Shown in pieces: positions 15,041 to 23,463 of a stretch of DNA of 35,354 bases. Positions within the stretch are counted from its first letter, which is position 1, and each line of letters starts with the position of its first letter. The DNA comes from an uncultured bacterium. Lineage in GTDB: Bacteria; Pseudomonadota; Gammaproteobacteria; Burkholderiales; Burkholderiaceae_E. The position numbers were made by a program, and so were the translations under genes. The notes below the pieces were generated by a model. The model did no database searches. It had not been told where the DNA came from and saw nothing but the letters and a program-made list of their open reading frames with translations. Where the stretch lies: NCBI GenBank assembly GCA_903866395.1, contig CAIPNM010000218.1, forward strand, positions 1-35,354, written 5' to 3'.

Positions 15041-16471
15041 TCAGGTCGGCCACGGCAGCGAGTAGGTCTTGATCGTGGTGAAACTCTTCATCGCCTCGAG
15101 CACGCCCTCCTTGTAGCCCAGACCGGAGTCCTTGATGCCGCCAAAGGGGGTGAGTTCGAGACGAAAGCCGGGAACCTCTCGGACATTGATCGTGCCAACG
15201 TGCAATTCGTTGACGAGCCTGGTGATGACATCCAGTCGGTTCGTGCATACCGACGACGACAACCCGAACGCGGTTCCATTCGCAATCCTGATCGCCTCGT
15301 CGAGATCGCTGAAGCGGATCACCGGCGAGACCGGGCCGAACGTTTCCTCACGAACCAGCTCCATCTCGGGTCGGACATGGTCAAGCACAGTCGGCGAGTA
15401 CAGGGCACCTTCGCGTTCGTTTCCGACAAGTAGCTTTGCGCCCTGGTGGATAGCCGCGTCGACCCGCGATTCGAAGAGCATCGCGGCGCGCTCATTAATG
15501 ACCGTCCCCATCTCGATTGATGGGTCGCCGGGATTGCCAAAGCTCCAACCACGCGTCTTAGCCACCAGGCGGCTCACGAAGTCTTCAGCGATCGACTCGT
15601 GGGCAAGAATTCGCTTAACCGCCGTACAACGCTGGCCGGAATTTTTGTACGACCCGGAAGCGGCGAGCGTCGCTGCCTCATCGAGATCCGCATCGTCCAT
15701 CACGATCAGCGGGTCGTTGCCGCCGAGCTCAAGCACCATGCGGCGATAGCCCGCCACCTGAGCGATCTGTTTGCCGACCGAGGCGCCGCCAGTGAAGGTG
15801 ATCAGTTCAACCGATGGGTGGGTGAGGAGCTCGAGCGCGATCTCCGATGGATCGCCGGTCACCACCTGGAACATGGGTGATGGCAGGCCCGCCTCATAAA
15901 GAATGTCAGCAAAAAGAAGCGCTGAGAGCGGCACTTTCTCTGATGGCTTCAGCACGAGCCGGTTGTTGGTTGCAATCGAAGGAACCACCTTGTGCGCGAC
16001 CTGATTCATTGGGTGGTTAAAAGGCGTGATCGCAGTGATGACCCCAAGGAGGGGGCTGCGCTGCGTGTAGACCCGCCGCTCCCGGCCGTGAGGCGTGATG
16101 TCGCAGGAGAAGATTTCGCCGTCATCAGTCAGCGCCGCGCGGGATCCAAACAACAGGACGTCGCGCACCCGGCCCGCCTCGTACAGGCTGTCCTTGAGAC
16201 TCAAGCCAGATTCAAGCGTGATCAGTTCGGCGATTTCCCGGGCCCTGGAAATGACCTCGGTTGCCGCTCGGCCCAGGATCTCCGATCGCTGATAGCGGCT
16301 GAGCCGCGGCCGATATGCGGCCGCAGCGTCGATGGCCTCTCGAACATCCTGGAGCTCGGCTCTGGGGACCGTTCCGATGCAGCGTGCGCTGAATGGATCG
16401 AACACCTCGATGACAGATGAGCGTCGCCGGCGCTCGCCATTGATCCGCATTGCTTCGTCGAACACTCTCAT
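15041..16471 (-). CDS. phnY: Phosphonoacetaldehyde dehydrogenase
   Basis: The 476-residue aldehyde dehydrogenase has the catalytic set Asn152 (ITPFNHPMNQ), Glu248 (VLELGGNDP) and Cys282 (NSGQRCTAVKR), plus the TFTGGASVGK nucleotide-binding stretch. It oxidises phosphonoacetaldehyde to phosphonoacetate with NAD in the cytoplasm, the middle step of the PhnW-PhnY-PhnA route for 2-aminoethylphosphonate. The assignment to PhnY rather than a generic dehydrogenase rests on overall resemblance and on divergent phnCDE, phnA and phnW genes. ATG 16471 is preceded by GGGGA at about 6 bp and is preferred to the longer frame from 16510. The Nudix gene follows. Confidence 0.9.
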   Translation of the reverse strand: MRVFDEAMRINGERRRRSSVIEVFDPFSARCIGTVPRAELQDVREAIDAAAAYRPRLSRYQRSEILGRAATEVISRAREIAELITLESGLSLKDSLYEAGRVRDVLLFGSRAALTDDGEIFSCDITPHGRERRVYTQRSPLLGVITAITPFNHPMNQVAHKVVPSIATNNRLVLKPSEKVPLSALLFADILYEAGLPSPMFQVVTGDPSEIALELLTHPSVELITFTGGASVGKQIAQVAGYRRMVLELGGNDPLIVMDDADLDEAATLAASGSYKNSGQRCTAVKRILAHESIAEDFVSRLVAKTRGWSFGNPGDPSIEMGTVINERAAMLFESRVDAAIHQGAKLLVGNEREGALYSPTVLDHVRPEMELVREETFGPVSPVIRFSDLDEAIRIANGTAFGLSSSVCTNRLDVITRLVNELHVGTINVREVPGFRLELTPFGGIKDSGLGYKEGVLEAMKSFTTIKTYSLPWPT

Positions 16472-16523
16472 GGTTCCCCGTTGAAACGTCGCTGACCGGA
16501 CTGACCGCATGGATCACGCGGCA

Positions 16524-16541
16524 CCGTAAACAAACCGTCAT
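16524..16541 (+). promoter_or_regulatory. Candidate Pho box for the phnC operon
   Basis: Units CCGTAAA (16524) and CCGTCAT (16535) are separated by CAAA at the 11-bp period. The box is in the phnY-phnC divergent region, 115 bp upstream of the phnC start. It could serve the phnC operon and perhaps the divergent phnY. Confidence 0.5.
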
Positions 16542-16574
16542 ATCCGTGCCCGATGCTCCATTCAGGAATCAGAA

Positions 16575-16602
16575 GAACGCTTGATGAAGCCCCGAACGCT
16601 TG
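16575..16602. promoter_or_regulatory. Direct repeat and palindrome upstream of phnC (possible operator)
   Basis: GAACGCTTG occurs at 16575-16583 and 16594-16602, 19 bp apart. The second copy is part of the perfect palindrome CGAAC-GCTT-GTTCG (16593-16606). It lies about 50 bp before phnC and suggests a local, non-PhoB regulator. No regulator gene is in the window. Confidence 0.4.
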
Positions 16603-16656
16603 TTCGCCGGCCTTTCTAGATCTCCTTTATTGCAATCCTGTGACACAGAGGCTTCC

Positions 16657-17490
16657 GTGCCTGACGCCCTCGTGACCCGTAATCTCAGCAAGTCTTTTGA
16701 AGGCTGCCTGGCGCTTGACGGAGTGTCGATTCGCATCCGCGAAGGCGAGATGGTGGCGCTTCTGGGTGCGTCCGGGTCGGGTAAATCGACTCTCCTGAGG
16801 CACATCCCGGGATTCCTAACAGCAACTGGCGGTGACGTCGAAGTCCTTGGAACACCGGTGCAGGTCGACGGCAAACTGGTCGGTAGCGCTAACGCGATAC
16901 GGAGTCGCGTAGGGTTCGTCTTCCAGCAGTTCAATCTGGTGAACAGGCTTCCGGTGATCACCAACGTTCTGGTGGGGCAGCTTTACCGCACGCCGTGGTG
17001 GCGAAGCCTGCTGATGCGCTTTACGCCTGAGCAACGTCGCCAGGCGATCGAAGCGCTCGCAGCAATGGGGATCGAGGAGACCGCCTGGCGTCGCGCCAGT
17101 ACCCTGTCGGGAGGTCAGCAGCAGCGGGCGGCACTTGCGCGCTGCTTGGTTCAGGGCGCGCGGCTCATTCTCGCAGACGAGCCAATCGCCTCGCTTGACC
17201 CGGAGTCGTCCCGGCGAGTGATGGAGTTGCTCCAGTCCTTGAATCGCCAGCACGGTTGCACAGTTTTGGTGTCACTTCACCAGGTGGATTTTGCCATCCG
17301 CTACTGCGAGCGAACGATCGCGCTCAACGCGGGGAAGGTTGTCTTCGACGGGCCGTCCTCGACGCTCACCCCGCAGAGGCTCGCGACGCTTTACGGCAGC
17401 AGCGCCTGGGAGCTGTTTGCGCCTGGGTCGGGCAGCGTGTCGGCGATGTCATTTCAGCAGCAGCCTCTCGCAACAGCGTTTCGTTCCTGA
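16657..17490 (+). CDS. phnC: Phosphonate ABC transporter ATPase
   Basis: The 277-residue PhnC-type ATPase has Walker A GASGSGKST (about residues 37-45), the Q-loop VFQQFNLVNRL, signature [15 protein letters not shown], Walker B RLILADEPIASLD and H-loop SLHQVDFA. The PhnC-specific insertion between Q-loop and signature (RTPWWRSLLMRFTPEQRRQA) is present. GTG 16657 with an AGAGG ribosome site gives the standard PhnC N-terminus, while the frame from 16600 adds unlikely residues. It energises uptake of phosphonates through PhnE. It opens a plus-strand operon phnC-phnD-phnE-phnA-adh-phnW-HD, with a candidate Pho box and an operator-like palindrome upstream. Confidence 0.92.
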   Translation: MPDALVTRNLSKSFEGCLALDGVSIRIREGEMVALLGASGSGKSTLLRHIPGFLTATGGDVEVLGTPVQVDGKLVGSANAIRSRVGFVFQQFNLVNRLPVITNVLVGQLYRTPWWRSLLMRFTPEQRRQAIEALAAMGIEETAWRRASTLSGGQQQRAALARCLVQGARLILADEPIASLDPESSRRVMELLQSLNRQHGCTVLVSLHQVDFAIRYCERTIALNAGKVVFDGPSSTLTPQRLATLYGSSAWELFAPGSGSVSAMSFQQQPLATAFRS

Positions 17491-17522
17491 TGTCCCAATT
17501 AAGCAAACCGAACGGAGAATTC

Positions 17523-18488
17523 ATGAAGACCCCTCTCAAATCACTAATCGGCGCGTTTGCCCTGTCTGTGGCTTGCATATCGCAGGCTTCCGAACTCAAG
17601 GAAATCAACTTTGGCGTCATCGCCACCGAGAAGGCAGGCGCCCTTCGCCAGATGTGGGAGCCATTCCTCACCGACATGAGCAAAGCGATCGGCATGAAGG
17701 TCAATGGCTACTATGCAACGGAGTACGCCGGGATCATCGAAGCACAACGCTTCAATAAGGTACAGATCGCGTGGTACGGCAACAAATCTGCGATTGAAGC
17801 GGTCGATCGCTCCAACGGCGAGGTGTTCGCGCAGTTTGTTGATCTCGACGGAACGCCTGGCTACTACTCGTATCTCATCACCCATCGGGATTCGGCGATC
17901 AAGAGCCTCGACGATGTGCTTAAGAATGGCAAGAGCTACTCGTTCGGGATTGGTGATCCCTCATCGACCTCCGGCACGCTGGTTCCCACCTACTACGTAT
18001 TCACGCTCAACAAGCTCGATCCGCGCACTCACTTCCGGGTGACGCGCTCGTCGAACCACGAGGGAAATTTTCTTGCGGTGTTGAACAAGCAGGTGGATCT
18101 GGCGACCAGCAACAGCGAAATGACCGACAAGATGAAGGAGAAGTCGCCCGAGAAACTCGAGCAGATCCGGATTCTTTGGACCTCCCCGCTGATCCCGCGC
18201 GATCCGCTGGTCTGGCGCAAAGATCTCCCCGTCGATGTGAAGAAAAAAGTTCAGGATTTCGTCGTGAGCTACGGTCGTGACGATCGCGAGAAGGAAATAC
18301 TGAAGAATATGTATCGACTTGCGGGCTTCAAGGTTTCGACCAACGCTCAGCTGATTCCCATTCGTCAGCTGGAGTTGTTCAAGGACCGCACCAGGATCGA
18401 GTCCGATGAGCGCATGCCCGCGGCCGACAAGAAGGCCAAGCTTGCCGACATCGACGCACAGCTGGCGGCACTCGCGGCGCAGAAGTGA
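17523..18488 (+). CDS. phnD: Phosphonate-binding periplasmic protein
   Basis: The 321-residue PhnD-family protein has a Sec signal peptide (about residues 1-23, cleaved near SQAS) and typical blocks: [54 protein letters not shown] and [20 protein letters not shown]. It binds phosphonates, most likely 2-aminoethylphosphonate given the downstream phnW and divergent phnY. ATG 17523 has GGAG about 6 bp upstream. The C-terminus is Lys/Ala-rich and helical. Phosphite binding is less likely because a separate ptx-like set lies at 30843-33479. Confidence 0.92.
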   Translation: MKTPLKSLIGAFALSVACISQASELKEINFGVIATEKAGALRQMWEPFLTDMSKAIGMKVNGYYATEYAGIIEAQRFNKVQIAWYGNKSAIEAVDRSNGEVFAQFVDLDGTPGYYSYLITHRDSAIKSLDDVLKNGKSYSFGIGDPSSTSGTLVPTYYVFTLNKLDPRTHFRVTRSSNHEGNFLAVLNKQVDLATSNSEMTDKMKEKSPEKLEQIRILWTSPLIPRDPLVWRKDLPVDVKKKVQDFVVSYGRDDREKEILKNMYRLAGFKVSTNAQLIPIRQLELFKDRTRIESDERMPAADKKAKLADIDAQLAALAAQK

Positions 18489-18513
18489 CCCGACTGGCGG
18501 CCCGCTTTCGATC

Positions 18514-19311
18514 ATGACAAACCGCGCATCGCTCGACCGCATCCCGCTCAAGCCCCCCACTTCCGGGCTGCTCACCCAGCTCGGCTGGGGGCTTTTCCTG
18601 ATGCTTCTGATCTGGTCATGGCAAGGGGCGGAGATCCGCCCGATGGCGCTGATCGAAGATTCGGCGAACATGGCGGTGTTCAGCCGGGAGTTCTTCCCGC
18701 CTGACTTCTATGAGTGGCCGATCTATTTGCAGGAAATGATCATCACGTTGCATATCGCTGTATGGGGAACTTTCCTTGCCGTGGTGTGTGCGGTACCGCT
18801 AGGTCTATTGTGCGCTGAAAATATTTCGCCGGTGTGGATCTATCAACCGGTTCGCCGGCTGATGGACGCTGCACGCGCCATCAACGAGATGGTGTTTGCG
18901 ATGCTCTTCATTGTCGCGGTCGGTCTCGGTCCGTTTGCTGGGGTGCTGGCGTTGTGGGTGCATACCACCGGCGTGTTGGCCAAACTGTTCGCTGAAGCGG
19001 TGGAGGCGATCGACCCGCGCCCAGTGGAAGGGATTCGGTCGACGGGCGCGAATTCGCTCGAAGGAATTCTGTACGGCGTGATTCCACAGGTATTGCCGCA
19101 CTGGGTGTCTTACTCGCTTTACCGTTTTGAATCGAATGTTCGCTCGGCATCGGTGGTTGGCATGGTAGGTGCTGGCGGAATCGGGGTCGTGCTGCATGAG
19201 GCGATCCGCGGATTCGAATACGCGCAGACTTCCGCCATTCTCCTGATCATCATTGTCTCGGTAACCCTGATCGATCTTGCTTCAGCGAGCGTTCGGCGCT
19301 GGGCAGTTTGA
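18514..19311 (+). CDS. phnE: Phosphonate ABC transporter permease
   Basis: The 265-residue inner-membrane permease begins with a helix at about residues 20-37 and has PhnE hallmarks: [66 protein letters not shown] and [20 protein letters not shown]. It forms the channel with PhnC and PhnD. ATG 18514 was chosen over the frame start at 18406, which would overlap phnD by 80 bp. The phnD gap is 25 bp and the phnA start follows 46 bp downstream. Confidence 0.92.
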   Translation: MTNRASLDRIPLKPPTSGLLTQLGWGLFLMLLIWSWQGAEIRPMALIEDSANMAVFSREFFPPDFYEWPIYLQEMIITLHIAVWGTFLAVVCAVPLGLLCAENISPVWIYQPVRRLMDAARAINEMVFAMLFIVAVGLGPFAGVLALWVHTTGVLAKLFAEAVEAIDPRPVEGIRSTGANSLEGILYGVIPQVLPHWVSYSLYRFESNVRSASVVGMVGAGGIGVVLHEAIRGFEYAQTSAILLIIIVSVTLIDLASASVRRWAV

Positions 19312-19357
19312 CGTACACCGGGCAGAGGAAAAAGCTTTGGGCGGCACACTTCACAAC

Positions 19358-20602
19358 ATGTCTATCGAACTGAACGGAATCCGATATCGCTGGCCTGATC
19401 GGCCGGTCGTTGTGGTCTGTATCGACGGCGGTGACCCCGCCTACATCGATCAGGCGCGCCGTGACGGCATCATTCCCAACATCAGCCGCTTTATCGATGA
19501 CGGATTTTACGAGGTCGCAGACGGCACGGTGCCGAGCTTCACTTGTCCCAACAACATGTCGCTCATCACCGGCGCGCCCGCGTCGGTCCACGGAATTTCC
19601 GGAAACTTTTATCTCAACGAGCACGACGAAGCGGTGGTGATGACGGGGCCTGAGCTCCTCAGAAGCCGAACGATTCTCGCGACCTTTGCGGACGCTGGGG
19701 CGAAGGTGGTTTCGATCACCGCGAAGGACAAACTTCGGAGGCAGCTCGGCAAGGATCTTGACGTCGCCCGCGGCAACATTAGCTTTTCGTCCGAGCTGGC
19801 AGACCGCTGCACGCTGGAGGAAAACGGGATCGACAGGGTTCTGGACCTGGTGGGCATGGCGCAGCCCGATATGTATTCCATGGATCTGTCAGTCTTCGTG
19901 CTCGAGGCCGGCGTCAGATTGATGCAGCAGAGGCGCCCTGACCTCATGTATCTGTCCCTCACCGACTACATTCAGCACAAGCATGCGCCAGGCGACCCAG
20001 TCGCCAATGAGTTCTATCGACGCATTGACGATGCGTTCGGGCGGCTTGCAGACCAGGGGGTGACCCTCGCTCTCACCGCTGATCACGGCATGAACGATAA
20101 GTCGCGCGCTGACGGCAGTCCAAAGGTCGTCTTCCTTCAGGATGTGCTCGATCGCGCGTTCGGCGTCGGGGCCACCCGCGTGATCTGCCCGATCACCGAT
20201 GCGTTCGTTCGGCATCATGGCGCGCTCGGTGGGTTCGTACGCGTATGGATCCGGTCGGAGGCGGTCTCGGCGCAGTCTGTGATGGATGTGACTGCAGCGA
20301 TCCCGGGCGTCGAGATGGCGCTTTCCCGAGCGCAGGCTTGTGCCCGGTTTGAGTTGCCCGCAGACCGTGAGGCGGATGTCGTCGTGGTTGGCGACGCTGG
20401 TACGGTGCTTGGCGCAAGCGTTGCCGATCACGATCTGTCGCAGCTGGCTGATGCCAGGCTCCGAAGCCATGGTGCAGTTGCCGAAGCGCGGGTCCCGTTC
20501 ATTCTGAGCCGTCCGCTCAACCGGGAATATCTTGAGCGCGCTGCCCGCGGTTCTCTCAAGAGCCACGCGATTTTTGATTTCGCAATCAATGGGACGGCGT
20601 GA
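19358..20602 (+). CDS. phnA: Phosphonoacetate hydrolase
   Basis: The 414-residue enzyme is an alkaline-phosphatase superfamily member with CIDGGDP (Asp23), the predicted nucleophile Thr62 in VPSFTCPNNMS, SLTDYIQHKHAPG and TADHGMND as metal-binding blocks. It hydrolyses phosphonoacetate to acetate and phosphate in the cytoplasm using two zinc ions, completing the PhnW-PhnY-PhnA pathway. ATG 19358 gives the normal family N-terminus. The longer frame from 19277 overlaps phnE and is rejected. The stop overlaps the next frame, suggesting coupling. Not to be confused with the unrelated E. coli gene also called phnA. Confidence 0.93.
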   Translation: MSIELNGIRYRWPDRPVVVVCIDGGDPAYIDQARRDGIIPNISRFIDDGFYEVADGTVPSFTCPNNMSLITGAPASVHGISGNFYLNEHDEAVVMTGPELLRSRTILATFADAGAKVVSITAKDKLRRQLGKDLDVARGNISFSSELADRCTLEENGIDRVLDLVGMAQPDMYSMDLSVFVLEAGVRLMQQRRPDLMYLSLTDYIQHKHAPGDPVANEFYRRIDDAFGRLADQGVTLALTADHGMNDKSRADGSPKVVFLQDVLDRAFGVGATRVICPITDAFVRHHGALGGFVRVWIRSEAVSAQSVMDVTAAIPGVEMALSRAQACARFELPADREADVVVVGDAGTVLGASVADHDLSQLADARLRSHGAVAEARVPFILSRPLNREYLERAARGSLKSHAIFDFAINGTA

Positions 20603-20604
20603 TC

Positions 20605-21702
20605 ATGTCGATTCCGGCCGCCTCGCGCTTGGCGAGCTACAGCGCGCCCAACGCCGAGTTTGAAATCGCTTCTTATCCGCTTCGGCCACTTGCGGCTGGA
20701 GAGGCGCTGGTTAGGGTGAGCATGTCAACGATATGCCGCTCCGATATTCACTCTTACGAGGGGCACCGCCCTAGCCCCTGTCCGGCGCTGCCCGGGCATG
20801 AAATCGTAGGCGCGATCGCCGCGCTCGGGGAGGGCTTGACCCACGACATGCGGGGCGAGCCCCTTAAGCCAGGCGATCGCGTGACCTGGAGCGAGTACTT
20901 CATCCCCGCCGATGACTATTTTTCCGAAGTGCTCGACATGCCGCAAAAAGCGCGCGGCGTTGAAAAATACGGTCACATGGCGGCCACGACTCCGCCGCAC
21001 CACCATGGCGGCTTTGCCGAATACTGCTACATCCTGCCGAAGTCCTGGATCCTACGCCTACCGGATGATCTGAGCGACGCCGAGGCTGCACCGCTCAACT
21101 GCGGGGTTGCCACGATGGTAGCGGTGACCGAGGCGGCCGACATTCGACTCGGCAGCACCGTGGTGATTCAGGGGCTGGGCCTGCTCGGACTCTACGGCGC
21201 AGCGCTCGCAAAATCCCGCGGCGCGCGGTTCGTGGTCGGACTCGACGCGCACCCGGGGCGACGCGAACTTGCAGGGCGCTTTGGCGTAGATCTCGCACTG
21301 GACGCAGCAACCGAAACAGCGGAGCTCCAGGCTGCGATTGCCGCACACTGCCTTCCCGCCGGTCCTGATGCGGTGATTGAAGTGTGCGGCGCTCCGGAAG
21401 CGGTGGCGGTCGGTCTCGATCTGGTCCGCACCGGCGGCACTTTTATTCTCGCCGGGATGGTCAGTCCCGGTGCGATGATCACCGTAGACGCTAATAAAAT
21501 CGTTCGAAAGATGCTGTCGATCCGGGGGGTCCATAACTATCATCCGCGGCACCTGATTGAGGCCCTCGATTTTGCAGTCGCCAACCGCTTGCGCTTCCCG
21601 TTTTCTGAACTGGTCGACGCGCGCTACCCCCTGGAGCAGGCGACCCGAGCGATGCGTGATGCGGCATCGCGTCGTGTCCTGCGCGCGGCGATCGTTCCCT
21701 GA
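20605..21702 (+). CDS. Phosphonate-operon-associated zinc-type alcohol dehydrogenase
   Basis: The roughly 365-residue medium-chain dehydrogenase has catalytic-zinc ligands in STICRSDIH (Cys near 44) and LPGHEIVG, and a Rossmann motif VVIQGLGLLGLYGAAL. The lobe that usually holds four Cys for structural zinc (about residues 90-125) contains none: the stretch WSEYFIPADDYFSEVLDMPQ replaces it. It matches the alcohol dehydrogenase repeatedly found in phosphonate catabolic operons, for which no reaction is firmly established. Interconversion of phosphonoacetaldehyde and hydroxyethylphosphonate is plausible but inferred. ATG 20605 is preferred, and GTG 20599 overlaps the phnA stop. phnW follows after 3 bp. 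Confidence 0.85.
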   Translation: MSIPAASRLASYSAPNAEFEIASYPLRPLAAGEALVRVSMSTICRSDIHSYEGHRPSPCPALPGHEIVGAIAALGEGLTHDMRGEPLKPGDRVTWSEYFIPADDYFSEVLDMPQKARGVEKYGHMAATTPPHHHGGFAEYCYILPKSWILRLPDDLSDAEAAPLNCGVATMVAVTEAADIRLGSTVVIQGLGLLGLYGAALAKSRGARFVVGLDAHPGRRELAGRFGVDLALDAATETAELQAAIAAHCLPAGPDAVIEVCGAPEAVAVGLDLVRTGGTFILAGMVSPGAMITVDANKIVRKMLSIRGVHNYHPRHLIEALDFAVANRLRFPFSELVDARYPLEQATRAMRDAASRRVLRAAIVP

Positions 21703-21705
21703 GCG

Positions 21706-22827
21706 ATGAGTCGCGCTATGCAGCCTATTCTTCTCACGCCAGGCCCGCTCACCACCAGCGAGCGCACGCGAAGCGCGATGCTGTCCGACTGGGGCTCCTG
21801 GGACGGTGAATTCAATCGCCTCACTGCTTCCGTCTGTGGAGACCTGCTTGCGATTGCCGGCGGCGAGGGGACCCATGCCTGCGTTCCGCTTCAGGGAAGC
21901 GGGACCTTTGCGGTTGAGGCGGCGCTCGGCACCTTTGTCCCGAGAAACGGTAAGGTTCTGGTTCCGAGCAATGGCGCCTATGCGGACCGAATCATTCGGA
22001 TCCTTGAGGTTCTGGGGCGTGAAGTCCGCGTCATCGAGCACCGCGAAGATGAGCCGCTTGATGTAAGCAGGGTGGCCGCTGCACTTTCCTCGGACCCTGC
22101 CATCACCCATGTTGCACTGGTGCACTGCGAGACAGGAACCGGTGTGCTCAATGCGCTGGATGAGGTGGCGCGGACGGTGGCCAATCACGGCCGTACGCTC
22201 GTTGTCGATGCGATGAGTTCCTTTGCGGCGGTGGCCATTGACGTGTCGATAACGCCGATTGATGTGCTGATCGCAGCCTCAGGCAAGTGCCTGGAGGGCG
22301 TACCGGGCATGGGCTTTGTCATTGCAAGCAAAGCCAACCTGTCGGCTGCCTCTGGAAACAGTCACTCACTTGCGCTCGATCTCCATGATCAATGGGGTTA
22401 CATGCAGCGTACTGGTCAGTGGCGGTATACGCCGCCCACGCATGTCGTTGCTGCGCTTCGAAGCGCGATCGACCAGTTCGTGGAAGAGGGCGGTCAGCCC
22501 GCGCGGGGCACGCGGTACCGGATGCAGTGCGGGGAGCTGGTCAGTGGAATGCGCCAGCTCGGATTTAGGACGTTGCTCGCCGACGATGTTCAGTCACCTA
22601 TCATCGTGACCTTCCTCGCGCCGGATCATCCGGCATACAGCTTTCCTGAGCTTTATCGGCGGGTGCGCGACTCCGGCTTCATCCTCTATCCCGGAAAGCT
22701 CACGAGAATCGAGACTTTCAGAATCGGGTGTATCGGCGCCATCACCGTCCAGGACATCGCGCGTGCAGTCGGGGCGGTCGGCGACGCACTGAACGCGATG
22801 GGCATCCGCCTTGGGGCCACCTCATGA
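21706..22827 (+). CDS. phnW: 2-Aminoethylphosphonate-pyruvate transaminase
   Basis: The 373-residue class V aminotransferase starts with [10 protein letters not shown] and carries [22 protein letters not shown] (Asp168) and the PLP lysine in [12 protein letters not shown] (Lys194), then [18 protein letters not shown] and the C-terminal RIGCIG. PhnW moves the amino group of 2-aminoethylphosphonate to pyruvate, giving alanine and phosphonoacetaldehyde, the substrate of PhnY. Start is ATG 21706 or 21718, and neither has a strong ribosome site. The stop overlaps the HD start in ATGA. No phnX is present, so the aldehyde must go through PhnY and PhnA. Confidence 0.94.
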   Translation: MSRAMQPILLTPGPLTTSERTRSAMLSDWGSWDGEFNRLTASVCGDLLAIAGGEGTHACVPLQGSGTFAVEAALGTFVPRNGKVLVPSNGAYADRIIRILEVLGREVRVIEHREDEPLDVSRVAAALSSDPAITHVALVHCETGTGVLNALDEVARTVANHGRTLVVDAMSSFAAVAIDVSITPIDVLIAASGKCLEGVPGMGFVIASKANLSAASGNSHSLALDLHDQWGYMQRTGQWRYTPPTHVVAALRSAIDQFVEEGGQPARGTRYRMQCGELVSGMRQLGFRTLLADDVQSPIIVTFLAPDHPAYSFPELYRRVRDSGFILYPGKLTRIETFRIGCIGAITVQDIARAVGAVGDALNAMGIRLGATS

Positions 22828-23384
22828 AGTTGTCTCACGATCAGTTCGTCGAAGAGCTGACGGCGCTCTTCGCGTTTCGCGCAGCTAAGCGCTATGGGCT
22901 CGCGTCCATCAATCAGCGCGCTCACGCGTTGCAGGCGGCGTCTCTCGCGCTCACGGCAGGTCTGAGTGAGTCGATGGTCGTGGCTGCGCTCCTCCACGAC
23001 ATCGGCCATATGGTCCACAGCCTCGGAGAGCACCCCGCGTCCCAGGGTGTTGATGATCACCACGAGATCCTCGGCGCAGATTGGCTCGAGCCCTGGTTTG
23101 GTCAGGAGGTGACCGAGCCGATCCGGTTACACGTACAGGCCAAGCGATACCTCTGCTCAGTCGAGCCTGGGTATTTTGAAAGCTTGTCGTCGGATTCGGT
23201 GGAGAGTCTTGCATTACAGGGCGGGCGTATGTCCGATACCGAAGTGGCCGCGTTTCGAATGACGCCAGGGTGGAAAGATGCGGTCGCACTTCGGCGTATC
23301 GATGAGCAGGCCAAGGACCCGTCGATGAGCACACCTGGCTTTCAGGACTTTGTCGCATCGATTCGCGCCTGTATCAGGCGCTAG
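22824..23384 (+). CDS. Phosphonate-operon HD-domain protein (PhnZ-type), copy 1
   Basis: The 186-residue HD protein has His34, His58-Asp59, His62, the DDHHE run (77-81), HVQAKRYLC (His103, Lys107), [10 protein letters not shown] and Asp160, almost the same numbering as PhnZ. PhnZ oxidatively cleaves hydroxylated 2-aminoethylphosphonate with a di-iron centre. Tyr24 is kept, but the position of PhnZ Glu27, implicated in substrate binding, is Ala27. The partner 2-oxoglutarate dioxygenase is absent. The gene overlaps phnW by 4 bp, so co-expression is certain if the operon is transcribed. A different hydroxyphosphonate, or a non-oxygenase role, is therefore possible. A paralogue is at 7953-8519. 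Confidence 0.87.
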   Translation: MKLSHDQFVEELTALFAFRAAKRYGLASINQRAHALQAASLALTAGLSESMVVAALLHDIGHMVHSLGEHPASQGVDDHHEILGADWLEPWFGQEVTEPIRLHVQAKRYLCSVEPGYFESLSSDSVESLALQGGRMSDTEVAAFRMTPGWKDAVALRRIDEQAKDPSMSTPGFQDFVASIRACIRR

Positions 23385-23392
23385 TGACCTGG

Positions 23393-23413
23393 GTGTCATC
23401 GAATCGTTGTAAT
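23393..23413 (+). promoter_or_regulatory. Weak Pho-like site upstream of the first phoD
   Basis: GTGTCAT (23393) followed by CGAATC and GTTGTAAT resembles the site before agt, but the second unit is displaced from the 11-bp period. Kept as a weak candidate lying about 50-70 bp upstream of the phoD ATG. Confidence 0.25.
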
Positions 23414-23463
23414 CGGGATTGAAGATGGGTTTTCCCGAACTGTGACGAGACGAGGTCAATGCC

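Noticed and set aside
16492-16509. Tandem CTGACCG repeat at a 9-bp step just upstream of the phnY start
   Set aside because: The spacing does not fit a Pho box and there is no other support; it may be chance.
21058-22188. 376-codon minus-strand frame across adh and phnW
   Set aside because: It spans two well-supported genes on the other strand and resembles no protein family.
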